Assembly: GCA_963805925.1 (NCBI GenBank)
Contig: CAWDWB010000008.1
Location: 1-64,000, forward strand
DNA length: 64,000 bases
Direction: 5' to 3'
Origin: CAMPKL01 sp963805925
GTDB taxonomy: Bacteria > Acidobacteriota > Terriglobia > Bryobacterales > UBA6623
The translations under genes were made by a program, and so were the position numbers. Under the pieces are notes generated by a model. It did no database searches, was not told the DNA's origin, and saw only the letters and a list, made by a program, of their open reading frames with translations. Below, one piece after another: positions 27,376 to 37,129 of the stretch; positions within the stretch are counted from its first letter, which is position 1; each line of letters starts with the position of its first letter.

Positions 27376-29528
27376 GCTCCACCATCAGCCACTACCGCAT
27401 CGTCGCCAAGCTCGGCGAGGGCGGCATGGGCGTCGTCTACAAGGCCGAGGACACTGCTTTAGAGCGACCTGTGGCGCTCAAGTTCCTGGCCGAACATCTG
27501 CTCAACAACGAGGAAGCCAAAGCTCGGTTCCTGCGCGAAGCCAAGGCCGCCGCAGCACTGCATCACCCCAACGTATGCCCGGTCTATGAAATCGCCGAGG
27601 TCGAAGGCAAGACCTTCTTGGCACTGGCGTTTCTCAAGGGAGAGACCTTGGAGGACCGCATCGCGAAGGGCCCGCTCGCGATCAAGGACGCCCTCGATAT
27701 CGGGCGTCAAATCGCCGAAGGCCTCGAGGCCGCTCACGAGGCCGGCATCGTCCACCGCGACATTAAGCCCGCCAATGTCCTCGTCGACTCCAAAGGCCAC
27801 GCCACGATCATGGACTTCGGCCTGGCGCGCCTGACTGAAGCGTCGCGGCTAACAAAGGCTGACCAAGCCATGGGCACGGTCGCCTACATGTCGCCCGAGC
27901 AAGCCCAAGGGCAGGAAGTCGATTCGCGCACCGACATCTGGGCGCTGGGTTGTGTCCTGTACGAGATGGTCTCCGGCCAGCGCCCTTTTCTGGGTCAATA
28001 CGATCAAGCGCTGTTTTACGAGATTGTCCAGCAAGAGCCTGCTCCTCTGACTTCGATTCGAGCAGGCGTGCCGATGGAACTCGAGTTCACCGTCGGCAAG
28101 TGCTTGGCGAAGGGTCGAGACGACCGCACTGAGTCGGCGCGCGAGGTCGCTCGGGAACTGAGGACGCTGAGCGACAAGCTGAAGTCGGGCCGTTCGACGA
28201 TCCTAAAGACGGGAGATTTGACCACAGGCGTTCCGGCGGCGATGTCGGCCCCTCAGTCATTCAACCCGGCCGAATCGTTGCCGCCCGACGCGGTGATCGT
28301 ACGCAAACGTAGACTGCAGGCCGCTTATGCCGTCGCAGCACTCTTCGGCATTGCGTTCCTGGGCCTTCTGACGGAGCATTTCACAGCGGCTCCGCCTCAG
28401 AGGCCTTTGCGTCGATTCTCCTTGGTTCCGCCGCCGGGCATTGACGCCGGCGCCATCACGGCCGGTCCCGTCATTTCGCCCGACGGCGAGCACATCGCCT
28501 TCACAACGACAGGTTCGGAGGGGCTGCTTTGGGTCCAAGACCTCGACCAAGAAGAGCCACGGACGCTTGCAGGCACCGAAGGAGCGATTCTGCGTTGCTG
28601 GTCGCCTGATAGCCGATTCATCGCGTATGCCGCGGGGGCGGAGTTGAGAAAGGTGTCCGTCGAGGGCGGCGCCAGCGGGATTATCTACAGACTGCCTACG
28701 CCGCAGTACTTCGAGGGAACCTGGAGTCCGGACGGCGATTCCATCGTCTTCGCCGCCATGGACATGGAAGGCGCGGGGATATCCTTGTACGAAGTGCCGT
28801 CGCAAGGCGGCGATCCGACGGTACTGGTTGGCGAGACGGATCTGAACGGAGCGAGGGGGTATGTTTCCCGGCCTCGCTTTCTGCCTCCGGCGAGCGGCCG
28901 CGCGTTGCTCTTTACTCTCGGCGACGTCTCACAGGGCACTCTATACGCAAAGAATCTCGATACCGGGCAGCTTGAGGAGCTAGGTCCGGGGGATCGCCCC
29001 GTGTATTCGCTGTCATCGGGCCTTGTCATTTATCAGTCTCAGCGCAGTGTCTACGATCTTTGGGCGCGGCCGTTCTCGCTCGCGACGCTCCAGTTCACCG
29101 GCACGGCGTTTCCCGTTCGAGAGAACGCGCGTCAACCTTCCATATCGGCGGACGGGACCTTGGCGTATCTCGATGGCGACTCAACAACCAAAACTGTCCT
29201 CCGCTGGGTCGACCGCGCAGGCCAAGCACAGACCGGCAGGTTTATTGACATAGGGTCCCGTCGACATCCGGCGCCGGCAATCTCGCCGGATGGGCGTTCG
29301 CTTGCTTATCGTCAAAACACCGGAGTTCTCTGGGTCCAAGACATTTCGAGAGGCAGTCGAGTCAGGCTGAGCGAATCCGCCGCTCCGGGCAGCGGCCTTG
29401 TCTGGTCTCCGAATGGCGGTAGAGTGGCTTTCACGATCGCCGACGCGGGTGGGGCAAGCGCCGTTGTCCGAGCGGCGGACGGTTCGGGCGAGACCGTGCG
29501 GATCGTTGACGGACCAGGCGAGAGCTAA
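27366..29528 (+). CDS. PknB-type Ser/Thr kinase with TolB-like propeller, stopped early by in-frame TAA
   Basis: TTG at 27366 is chosen because it gives the standard acidobacterial start (HIGSTISHYRIVAKLGEGG). Kinase landmarks: GEGGMGVVYKAED, VALKFLAE Lys, HRDIKPANV near 128, DFGLA near 150, SPEQAQGQ. A membrane helix lies near 320-340 (AYAVAALFGIAFLGLL). The outer part is a TolB/WD40-like propeller (ISPDGEHIAFTTTG, WSPDGDSIVFAAMD). The TAA at 29526 cuts the propeller; the same frame continues without further stops to 30080. The kinase domain itself is intact. Confidence 0.88.
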   Translation: MHIGSTISHYRIVAKLGEGGMGVVYKAEDTALERPVALKFLAEHLLNNEEAKARFLREAKAAAALHHPNVCPVYEIAEVEGKTFLALAFLKGETLEDRIAKGPLAIKDALDIGRQIAEGLEAAHEAGIVHRDIKPANVLVDSKGHATIMDFGLARLTEASRLTKADQAMGTVAYMSPEQAQGQEVDSRTDIWALGCVLYEMVSGQRPFLGQYDQALFYEIVQQEPAPLTSIRAGVPMELEFTVGKCLAKGRDDRTESAREVARELRTLSDKLKSGRSTILKTGDLTTGVPAAMSAPQSFNPAESLPPDAVIVRKRRLQAAYAVAALFGIAFLGLLTEHFTAAPPQRPLRRFSLVPPPGIDAGAITAGPVISPDGEHIAFTTTGSEGLLWVQDLDQEEPRTLAGTEGAILRCWSPDSRFIAYAAGAELRKVSVEGGASGIIYRLPTPQYFEGTWSPDGDSIVFAAMDMEGAGISLYEVPSQGGDPTVLVGETDLNGARGYVSRPRFLPPASGRALLFTLGDVSQGTLYAKNLDTGQLEELGPGDRPVYSLSSGLVIYQSQRSVYDLWARPFSLATLQFTGTAFPVRENARQPSISADGTLAYLDGDSTTKTVLRWVDRAGQAQTGRFIDIGSRRHPAPAISPDGRSLAYRQNTGVLWVQDISRGSRVRLSESAAPGSGLVWSPNGGRVAFTIADAGGASAVVRAADGSGETVRIVDGPGES

Positions 29529-30080
29529 GTCACGGACTGGACTGTGGACGACCAGATCATTCTGATGACTATTTCCGAGCCGGAGGCGGGCTTTGACCGG
29601 TGGTATGTCGATAGCACCCCTGACGGCTTCGGCGAACCCCGTCCATTCCTTCAAACGCCGGCCAATGAAGTCTCGGCGAAGGTGTCCCCGAACGGACGTT
29701 ATATCGCCTATGTATCCGACGAGTCGGGACCGTTTGAAGTTTATGTGCAGCCGTTTGCCGAAGGGGGCCGCCAAATAGCTGTCTCCACTGCAGGCGGTCG
29801 TGAGCCGCGCTGGAGTCGAGACGGCCGAGAGCTTTTCTACGCCGAGGGGGCGACGATTGTGAGCGTCGCCGTATCCACGGAAGCCGACTTAGCGGTCGGC
29901 GCAGCGACGCGACTGTTCCAGTTTCTACCCAGTACTCAAACCTGGCCCAACTATGACATTTCGCCAGACGGCGAGCGTTTTATCGTAACCGGCGTTCAAA
30001 GCGAGGACAGCGGAGAGCTCCCGAAGATTCGAGTCGTCGAAAACTGGTATGAGGAGTTCCGTGACCGTGAGCAGGACTAA
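29529..30080 (+). pseudogene. Propeller end of the kinase, separated by one stop codon
   Basis: In the same frame as the kinase after the TAA: VTDWTVDDQIILMTISEPEA, VSPNGRYIAYVSDESGPFEV, YVQPFAEGGRQ and WSRDGRELFYAEG are the last propeller blades seen in this kinase class. No ribosome-binding site suggests independent translation (GTG at 29544 is possible). It ends 74 bp before the sigma factor. Confidence 0.75.
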
Positions 30081-30154
30081 GTCCTGCGAATCGAGTCGGA
30101 TAGGGCCTTTTTTAGCCGATAGGTGTTGCGCTTCAGGCGCGAGGTCTTTGCAAC

Positions 30155-30742
30155 GTGACAGAACCAAATCCAGGCGACATCACACAGCTGCTATTGCGAT
30201 TTCAGCTCGGCGACAAAGACGCTGAGAGTCGCCTAGTGGACGCGGTCCATGGTGAGTTGCGCAAGCTGGCCGCGGCCAAACTCAGGGGAGAGCGCCCCGA
30301 TCATTCCCTACAGGCTAGCGCCTTGGTGAACGAGGCGTACATCAAGCTGTCGTCTCTCGATCGAGTCGGCTGGAAGAACCGCTCCCATTTTTTTGGATTT
30401 GCCGCGCACCTGATGCGAGAGATCTTGGTCGACCATGCTCGCGCCCGGCGAGCCGAGAAGCGCGGCGGCGGCTTGCGCCCCTTGGAGCTCGAGGAAGCAC
30501 ATGCGATTCAGCAGGAACATTCGACCGACATCTTGGCTCTGGATGAAGCTCTCGAAAGTCTGACCCGCAAGGACGCTCGAGCAGCCAAGGTATTCGAGTG
30601 CCGCTATTTTGCGGGGATGTCGGTTGAGGAGACGGCCGAGGCCCTTGGCATCGCCCCGCGCACGGTCAAGCGAGACTGGCAGCTCGGCCGCGCATGGCTT
30701 CGTCGCCGCTTGAATTCGGCCGACACAGAAGGTATGGCTTAG
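30155..30742 (+). CDS. ECF sigma factor, acidobacterial large-group type
   Basis: The 195-residue sigma factor has region 2 (ELRKLAAAKLRGERPDHSLQ, ALVNEAYIKL, MREILVDHARARRAEKRGGG) and region 4 with a helix-turn-helix (VEETAEALGIAPRTVKRDW). This form often sits beside PknB-TolB kinases, as here and at 45488. Start GTG. No anti-sigma factor gene is adjacent, so phosphorylation or expression control by the neighbouring kinase is possible but unproven. Confidence 0.9.
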   Translation: MTEPNPGDITQLLLRFQLGDKDAESRLVDAVHGELRKLAAAKLRGERPDHSLQASALVNEAYIKLSSLDRVGWKNRSHFFGFAAHLMREILVDHARARRAEKRGGGLRPLELEEAHAIQQEHSTDILALDEALESLTRKDARAAKVFECRYFAGMSVEETAEALGIAPRTVKRDWQLGRAWLRRRLNSADTEGMA

Positions 30743-30760
30743 AGGATCCGAGCGCGCCGT

Positions 30761-31693
30761 GTGTCGACAGGTCGGGCGGCCGCGAGTGGCAACGTGAATG
30801 TACTCTTCTTCGCGGGGGCTGGGCGCAGCGGGACCACAATCGTAGGCGACATGCTGGGTTCGGCAGCCGGCTTTTGCCATGTAGGGGAAAGCATCAAGCT
30901 CTGGCGACGAGCCTCTTCCGAGAAATGGCTCTGCGGTTGCGGCTTGCCTTTCCGCTGCTGCGAATTTTGGAATTCGGTTCTCGTGGCGGCGTTTGACGGC
31001 CTCCAGCCCGGGCAGGCTCGGGAGTTCGAAAATCTTCGCTTGGAAGTGCACAGGCAGCTGATCGCGCATCGGGGAGACATCGATTCTCCCGAGACAAGGG
31101 AGTACGCGACGCTGCTTGGCAAGCTGTACTCCGCCATTGAATCGCTCAGCGGCTGTGACGTGATTGTGGACTCCTCGAAGACCGCCGAGCTCGGCTGGCT
31201 ATTGGCGAGGCTGCCCGGCGTCAGACTGACCGTCGTTCGTCTTGTTCGAGACCCAATGGCGGTCGCATTCTCATGGACACGCAAGAAGCAAGTGCCGGTA
31301 ACAGAAGGAGTTGAATACATGCAGACGCGGTCGGTAGCCGATGCTTGCTCGATCTGGTCGATCTTGAATCGACGTGCGGACCGCCTCGCGGCGGCGCTCG
31401 GAGAACGCGCGTTTCTGGTGCGATACGAAGACTTTGCCGCTAATCCCAAAGTCCTGCTCAGAGCCGTCATGGAGATCGTGTCGGATGCAGAGTCCTTCCC
31501 TGAGTTCGTTAGTGAAAAGGCCTTCCGTGTGAAGACCAGCCATTCCGTTTCGGGCAACCCGGATCGATACCATTACGGAGACGTCGTGGAAATCGCGGTC
31601 GATGATACGTGGACGGAGTCGATGAATCCAAGCGACAGACTGCTTGCGGAGAGCATGACCGAGGACCTTCGGCAACTCTACGGCTATGCGTGA
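30761..31693 (+). CDS. Sulfotransferase family protein
   Basis: VNVLFFAGAGRSGTTIVGDM carries the 5'-phosphosulfate loop, and VRLTVVRLVRDPMAVAFSW the 3'-phosphate loop (Arg and Ser) of PAPS-dependent sulfotransferases; RYEDFAANPKVLL is also typical. It moves sulfate from PAPS to a carbohydrate or similar acceptor. Start GTG at 30761, or the GTG at 30794 just before the nucleotide loop. Nineteen bp after the sigma factor; convergent with a glycosyltransferase 9 bp downstream, so both may modify a surface glycan. Confidence 0.82.
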   Translation: MSTGRAAASGNVNVLFFAGAGRSGTTIVGDMLGSAAGFCHVGESIKLWRRASSEKWLCGCGLPFRCCEFWNSVLVAAFDGLQPGQAREFENLRLEVHRQLIAHRGDIDSPETREYATLLGKLYSAIESLSGCDVIVDSSKTAELGWLLARLPGVRLTVVRLVRDPMAVAFSWTRKKQVPVTEGVEYMQTRSVADACSIWSILNRRADRLAAALGERAFLVRYEDFAANPKVLLRAVMEIVSDAESFPEFVSEKAFRVKTSHSVSGNPDRYHYGDVVEIAVDDTWTESMNPSDRLLAESMTEDLRQLYGYA

Positions 31694-31702
31694 GCTGCAT
31701 GA

Positions 31703-32773
31703 CTAGGCGGAGGCTGTCGGCTTGCGTAGCGCCAAGTCGATTCGCCTCGCGACGACCGCCGCTGCGCGCTCTCTCCCTGTGGCCGGCGGCCGCAACGGAC
31801 CGCGACGAATCGCCTCAGCCAAGTCGAGAGCAAGGCCTTCGGGTTGCAACTCACCAATCCTACGGAACGTGACGCCCGGTCTTGCCTTTGCGCGGGCGTC
31901 ATCGATGGGGTTCGACCCGGGAGAGAGAACAATCGACGTGATCCCGATGCTTTCGAGTTCTGCGGCGGTCTTGCGCGTCCCCTTTGTAATCGCCACATCG
32001 CTGGCCGCCATGATTCGATCAATTTGCCAATCGCGTTCGATGACGAGGATATCGAGCCGGTTCTGTGTAAGCGCTTCGATCGTCGGCGTGTCCTCGCCCG
32101 CCAGCCACAGGAGTCGCTTTGATTCCGCATCGAGTTGATCGAAGGCCTCGAGTACGAGGTTCGCGATCGGCGCTCTCGCCTCTGTGGCGTATCCGCTTGG
32201 TAAAACGCAGACCACCGTTGCGTCCTCATCCAGGCCCAGTTCCCTGCGAGCCCGGCCACGGTCGGCGCGCGAATACTCAAAGCGCCGCAGTATCGGTCCC
32301 ACGTACGTCACCTTGCCTTTCGCCTGGACGGGCTCTGGGGTGACCGGCTTGCGATCGATAAACAGGATCTGGTCCGCAAATCGCAGTGCGCTCATGATGA
32401 TCCGATCCTGGTCGGCGAACCAGTCCGTGATGAAGATCGCCGGCAAGTCGAACACCTTCGCCGCCGGCAATGCGCCGAATTCCTCGTGCGCGACGACTAA
32501 GTCCGGCTTCAGCCACGCGATGACCTTCGTCGACAATACGATGACGTCCAGAAGCGAGTTCACTTCCGGTAATCGCAGGTCGACTACGCTGAACCCACGC
32601 TCAAGCAGCGTTGCGGCGCCGGTTCCGTACGACACGAAGCGCACGTCGATGCCATTGTCGAGTCTCAACAGTTGCTCTGTGATCTCGATGTCGGGCACGG
32701 CGTGGCCGCGACCGCGACCGCGACAAAAGAACAATAACTTGCGCTTGGCGGGATCGAACTCGGGCGTGCCCAT
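31703..32773 (-). CDS. GT-B fold glycosyltransferase, MurG/UGT-like
   Basis: KLLFFCRGRGRGHAVPDIEI is the N-terminal glycine-rich loop of GT-B enzymes; WLKPDLVVAHEEFGALPAAK and VTYVGPILRRF follow. The C-terminal half has LAGEDTPTIEALTQNRLDIL, MAASDVAITKGTRKTAAELE and a donor-binding region SIVLSPGSNPIDDARA. The 356-residue length is normal. Donor and acceptor are unknown; it probably acts at the inner face of the membrane on envelope polysaccharide. Confidence 0.78.
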   Translation of the reverse strand: MGTPEFDPAKRKLLFFCRGRGRGHAVPDIEITEQLLRLDNGIDVRFVSYGTGAATLLERGFSVVDLRLPEVNSLLDVIVLSTKVIAWLKPDLVVAHEEFGALPAAKVFDLPAIFITDWFADQDRIIMSALRFADQILFIDRKPVTPEPVQAKGKVTYVGPILRRFEYSRADRGRARRELGLDEDATVVCVLPSGYATEARAPIANLVLEAFDQLDAESKRLLWLAGEDTPTIEALTQNRLDILVIERDWQIDRIMAASDVAITKGTRKTAAELESIGITSIVLSPGSNPIDDARAKARPGVTFRRIGELQPEGLALDLAEAIRRGPLRPPATGRERAAAVVARRIDLALRKPTASA

Positions 32774-32789
32774 CGCTAGCTAAGCTTAC

Positions 32790-33030
32790 TCGGGCTCCTT
32801 CGACCAAAGCCATTGAGAGGATTTCGTCGGTCACTTGTCCCTGCCCCACTCGTATATGCTCGAGACCCTCTGGAGGCGGACACTCCGACAATGCGCGGGT
32901 GATCCAGCGCCACGAGCTTGCCGGCTAGTCGTAGCGCCGACTTGATCGACGCGAGAATGTCTTCCGGGTACTCGAAGTGGTGATTACGTGCGGACCGTCA
33001 TGATGACGTCAACCGATTCCTCCTCCAAGC
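32790..33030 (-). pseudogene. SAM-dependent methyltransferase scrap
   Basis: Minus-strand frames give EEESVDVIMTVRT, then HHFEYPEDILASIKSALRLA, GKLVALDH, and ECPPPEGLEHIRVGQGQVTD. These match the motif IV to post-motif region of class I methyltransferases. No SAM-binding loop remains, and the piece is fused in frame to the end of the hydrolase remnant. Confidence 0.6.
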
Positions 33031-33718
33031 CTGTGTTGTGGTGTCCTCCGATGTGTTGAAGATCCGGCTCGCACGCGTTCCAGCAACTCGAGGATCGCCG
33101 CCGATGTTTGCCGGGCATGATCCGGATGCAGCGCCAGTGAGCTGTGAGTGGCACCCTCGACGGTAACGTGTTCGCTTTGGGTGGAGAGCGCCGCCAGCTC
33201 CTTCTGCAGCCTGAACCAAACAGCACGAGGCCGGCGATCTCGTCGGGGCGGCGTGCTTGAAAGGCGCGCGCATAGAGCCCTCCGATCGAATGCCCGACGA
33301 GAATGAAAGGTCCACGGAGATGAGCCTGGGCTAGCAGTGCATGGAGCGTTTCGGCGGTTCCCCGGAGGTCGCCGGCTTGATGGGAGTCGCTCCAGGGCCG
33401 TCCGGCGCGGTCGTAGGAGCAAGTATGCGTCACACGCGCGAGCTCAGGCTGGATCCAGGCCCACTCGGTTGAAGCGCCTCCAGAGAGCGCCTCCAAGACG
33501 ATCGTAGGCTCGCCTTCGCCCAGGCACGTGAGATGGAGGCGCGTGTCGCCGACCGGGACCATTTCGCCCGCTGAGGGGTAACGGTTGGCGTCGTGGGCAG
33601 CACCTCGAGATTGATAGACAATTCCGACGACAGAGGCCGCCGCCGTTGCGACGAGCGCGAAAATGCCCAACCGTCTGAGAATCGTTAGAATCGAGAACGG
33701 AAATCCCTTGGTTTTCAA
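33009..33718 (-). pseudogene. Alpha/beta hydrolase with internal deletion and frameshift
   Basis: A signal anchor (LRRLGIFALVATAAASVVGI) precedes DTRLHLTCLGEGEPTIVLEA, TCSYDRAGRPWSD and an intact nucleophile elbow VGHSIGGLYARAF. After GLVLFGSGC near 33230 the frame shifts to VWFRLQKELAALSTQSEHVT and the catalytic His in EGATHSSLALHPDH. About 100 residues expected between elbow and tail are missing. Paralogous to 24418-25518, which conversely kept its length but lost its Ser. Confidence 0.75.
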
Positions 33719-33790
33719 GCGCCTAAGGTCTATGCTTGACTCGGTTAGGGCCGATTCTTCAACTGGCGGCGTTCGCGTGTCTTAGGAGCT

Positions 33791-36673
33791 ATGTTGCCAC
33801 CTGAGCAGGAGGCTACAGCGCATTGGCGGCGCGTCCGTAAATGTTTCGAGGATGCCGTGTCCCTCGTTGCATCCGAACGCGCCCACTACCTGGACTCAGC
33901 TTGCCGGGGCGATCCGGCTCTGCGCTCAGAAGTTGAGGAATTGCTCGAACACTATGATCGCAGCACGGGAGCGCTCGATACGTTTGCCGGCGTCGAGATC
34001 CGCTCCAGTCCTGGGCTGCAACCCGACGTCGTCGTGGGCCGCCGCTTCGAAATCCTCCGCAAACTCGGCGCAGGCGGCATGGGCGAGGTCTACCAGGCGT
34101 TCGATCGCGAACTGGGCGAGTGCGTTGCGCTGAAGAGAATACGACCCGAACTCGTCTTTGATTCCAAAATTCGCGAGCGCTTCAAACATGAAATCTTGAA
34201 TGGGCGTCGGGTGACACATCCCAACGTCTGCCGCATCCACGATCTGGTCGTCGACGATAGCGCCCAAGGCGCTCCTATCGCATTCACGATGGAGTTCCTG
34301 GCCGGCCAGACGCTGGCGGACTTGCTTCAACGTGAAGGCCGCTTGCCGATTGAGCGCGCCCTGCCGATCGTGCGACAGACGGTCGCCGGCCTCACTTCCC
34401 TTCACGAGTGCGACATTATCCATCGCGATCTCAAGCCCGCCAATGTCATGTTGACGGACGAGAGCGGTGCCGCTCAGAGGGTAAAAATCACCGACTTCGG
34501 ACTGGCCTGTCGCGATCCGAGCGGCGACGCCTTCAGTTCGCTGAGCGGCTCGCAGGAGATCGTCGGAACCCCGACCTACATGGCTCCGGAGCAGTTGACC
34601 GGCGAGCGCGACAAGGTCGGTCCCGCGACCGACGTCTACGCCCTCGGTCTTGTCATGTATGAAACGGTGACCGGCGAGCGCCCTTTCCCGGGCAAAACGA
34701 TCGCCGAGAACGTCTACGAGAAACTCAACGAACGACCCAAACACCCGCGCGAACACATCCCGGACTTGCCCGAGTCGTGGAACAACGCGATCCTGCACTG
34801 TTTAGAAGTAGAGCCCGAGAACCGGCCCCAGAGCCCTCAAGAGGTCCTGGAGGCGCTCGAGGGCATCCGCGAACCGCCTGTTCCCCCTAAGTCGAAGCGG
34901 GTCTTTTGGAGCGACAAGAAGCTGCGTTGGGGCGGCGTGGCCGCGCTGGGATTGTTTTTGGCCCTTTCGACGCAGTATGGCCGCCTGTTTGTGACAGGAG
35001 AGCCTCGGCAACTCAGCGTCGCCGTCCTGCCGTTCGGAGTCATGGGCGACGATCCGGAACTGCCGGCGTTCGCCGACGGACTCATGGCCACGATCACGAG
35101 ACGCTTGACCCAGTACGAAGGCATCAACGAAGACCTCGTTGTCACAGCTCCAAGCATGGTTTTGAGCCTAGGCGTCGCCGACCCGGCGGCCGCCGGCAAG
35201 AAGCTGGGCGTCAACTATGCGATTGAAGGTGATCTGCAGGCGTCAGGTGAAAGACTGGTTCTGACTTTGAGTTTGGTGGACACCGACGAAGGGCACCAAC
35301 TCGACGCCGCCATGGTGGAGGGATCACGTGAAAACGCTTTCGCGCTACAGGACGGAGCTGTTCGCCGGCTGGTGAATATGCTTGATCTGCAAATTCAACC
35401 AGAGAATCTCGACAGCGCGGAGGGTCTCACGGGAAAGGCGCTCGGCGCCGCGCAATTCTATACCGCGGGGATTGGATACCTCCAGCGCGGCGACGTTGTC
35501 AGCAATGTCGAAAACGCCATCACACAATTCAACCGTGCATTGGAACGCGACCCGAAGAGTCCATCGGCCCATGCGGGTCTTGCCAAAGCCTACTGGCTCC
35601 TATACGACCGAAAGGGCGACGCATGGGCTGCGGAGGAAGCGGCAAAGGAAGCGCGCTCCGCCCTTGACCTCGACGAGCATTTTCAACCGGCCCTGGTGGC
35701 AATGGGGAGAATTCTCGTCGGCACTGGTGAAGATGAACAAGCCCGGGACTACCTCAGCCGTGCGGTGGACCTCGATCCGCGAGATGGAGAAGCGTACGCT
35801 CTGCTGGCGCAATCGCTGGCGAAGCTCAGCCGGTACCAGCAGGCGGAAGTGGCCCTGAACAGGGCGCAGTCCCTTAGACCCGGCGATTGGGCCATCTACA
35901 AACAGGCCGGACTCTTTTACCTTCGCCGGTCCCGCTTCGAGGAAGCTGCGGACAACTTTCGCACGGTTGTTCAACTATCTCCCGATAACGCCCAGGGTTG
36001 GAGCAACCTCGGCGTAGCTTTGTATCAGGACGATAAGATCGACGAAGCTCGCACCATGTTTGAACGCTCCGTGGAAATTGAACCGCGACCAAGCGCCCTC
36101 ACGAATCTCGGCAATCTCGCTTTTGAGCTTAGCAATTACGCAGAAGCCGCGCAATACTTTTCGCGCGCGGTCGAATTAAGCCCGAACACTTTCCTACTAT
36201 GGGGTAACCTGGGCGCGGCGTACAAATGGTCAAACGACAACCGGTACCGGGAGACATACCGAAAAGCGATCGGACTTCTCAAAGCACAAATAGGAGTCAG
36301 GTCCCGTCGGTCTGACCTATACAGCTACCTCGCTTTGTACTGCGCAACGATCGGGAACTCCGGCGATGCGCGTGCCGCGCTCCGGATCGCGGCAAAAGAT
36401 CTAGATAGCCTGTCATCGACCGATTTGGTCCGCCTCGGGGAGGTCTACGAGATACTCGGTGAACGCTCTCGAGCAATCGCCTTACTCCGAACCTCACTCG
36501 CAGCGGGTTACTCCGAACAACAACTCTACAGAATGCCGACGTTTCAGGCTCTGCTTGCGAGCCCCGAATGGAGGGCCTCATCCGCCGGTTTCATTAACGA
36601 CTCTTTCGAGGAGCAAAAGCATGCAAGATCAAATGCAAAAGGACACGCAACAAAAAAAGGAAACGAAGACTGA
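33791..36673 (+). CDS. PknB-type Ser/Thr kinase with TolB-like and TPR region
   Basis: An N-terminal helical cap (WRRVRKCFEDAVSLVASERA) precedes the kinase: GAGGMGEVYQAFDRE, VALKRIRPE Lys, HRDLKPANVM near 210, DFGLA near 235, GTPTYMAPEQL. The membrane helix lies near 377-395 (GGVAALGLFLALSTQYGRLF). Then comes a TolB-like domain (LSVAVLPFGVMGDDPELPAF) and at least six TPRs (for example AQGWSNLGVALYQDDKIDEA, ALTNLGNLAFELSNYAEAAQ) to residue 960. It is probably a membrane sensor kinase. It overlaps the next gene by 53 bp, suggesting one transcript with the secreted proteins downstream. Confidence 0.93.
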   Translation: MLPPEQEATAHWRRVRKCFEDAVSLVASERAHYLDSACRGDPALRSEVEELLEHYDRSTGALDTFAGVEIRSSPGLQPDVVVGRRFEILRKLGAGGMGEVYQAFDRELGECVALKRIRPELVFDSKIRERFKHEILNGRRVTHPNVCRIHDLVVDDSAQGAPIAFTMEFLAGQTLADLLQREGRLPIERALPIVRQTVAGLTSLHECDIIHRDLKPANVMLTDESGAAQRVKITDFGLACRDPSGDAFSSLSGSQEIVGTPTYMAPEQLTGERDKVGPATDVYALGLVMYETVTGERPFPGKTIAENVYEKLNERPKHPREHIPDLPESWNNAILHCLEVEPENRPQSPQEVLEALEGIREPPVPPKSKRVFWSDKKLRWGGVAALGLFLALSTQYGRLFVTGEPRQLSVAVLPFGVMGDDPELPAFADGLMATITRRLTQYEGINEDLVVTAPSMVLSLGVADPAAAGKKLGVNYAIEGDLQASGERLVLTLSLVDTDEGHQLDAAMVEGSRENAFALQDGAVRRLVNMLDLQIQPENLDSAEGLTGKALGAAQFYTAGIGYLQRGDVVSNVENAITQFNRALERDPKSPSAHAGLAKAYWLLYDRKGDAWAAEEAAKEARSALDLDEHFQPALVAMGRILVGTGEDEQARDYLSRAVDLDPRDGEAYALLAQSLAKLSRYQQAEVALNRAQSLRPGDWAIYKQAGLFYLRRSRFEEAADNFRTVVQLSPDNAQGWSNLGVALYQDDKIDEARTMFERSVEIEPRPSALTNLGNLAFELSNYAEAAQYFSRAVELSPNTFLLWGNLGAAYKWSNDNRYRETYRKAIGLLKAQIGVRSRRSDLYSYLALYCATIGNSGDARAALRIAAKDLDSLSSTDLVRLGEVYEILGERSRAIALLRTSLAAGYSEQQLYRMPTFQALLASPEWRASSAGFINDSFEEQKHARSNAKGHATKKGNED

Positions 36674-37082
36674 GAGCCAGCAGTCCGAAACAGTGCTGGA
36701 TTTCGGCGTACCGAACACCATTGGTCTGCACGCGGATCCGGCCACCCAATGCGTTCGAGTTGGCCCCCCTCGACCGGGCCGGGCCTGCAAGTCACAGTCC
36801 CTGACCGTCAAGATTCGGAACACGGGGGGCATCGCCATCCTGTTTCGGATCGCTCCGGGAACTTCGGAGGACGCGTTCGTTAACCCTCCTCCGTTGACGC
36901 CTCTGGGCCCCGGCGATCATATCGACCTCGAGATCAAGGAGCATCTGGGAATTGCCAAAACGAACTGCGGAACCAACACGACTTCGCCCGCAACCGTCCC
37001 TCGTCAATATGATGTAACTTTTCAAACCGTACCGTCGACCTGCGGCGATCTCGAGGATCCTGACATGTATATCGAATGTTGA
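36621..37082 (+). CDS. Hypothetical beta-rich protein
   Basis: The 153 residues start at ATG 36621, with GAGG (36609-36612) upstream, inside the 3' end of the kinase. A charged Gln/Lys-rich N-terminus (MQKDTQQKKETKTESQQSET) precedes a beta-sandwich-like part (SQSLTVKIRNTGGIAILFRI, GPGDHIDLEIKEHLG) resembling ASPM/SPD-2/Hydin-type Ig folds. It has several Cys (CVRVGPPRPGRAC, CGTNT, CGDLED, IEC) but no signal peptide. Not recognised; the tight overlap suggests it works with the kinase. Confidence 0.7.
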   Translation: MQDQMQKDTQQKKETKTESQQSETVLDFGVPNTIGLHADPATQCVRVGPPRPGRACKSQSLTVKIRNTGGIAILFRIAPGTSEDAFVNPPPLTPLGPGDHIDLEIKEHLGIAKTNCGTNTTSPATVPRQYDVTFQTVPSTCGDLEDPDMYIEC

Positions 37083-37129
37083 GTTGACTATCACAGCACT
37101 GCAACAGCACGCACTCGTAGGAGGCGACC

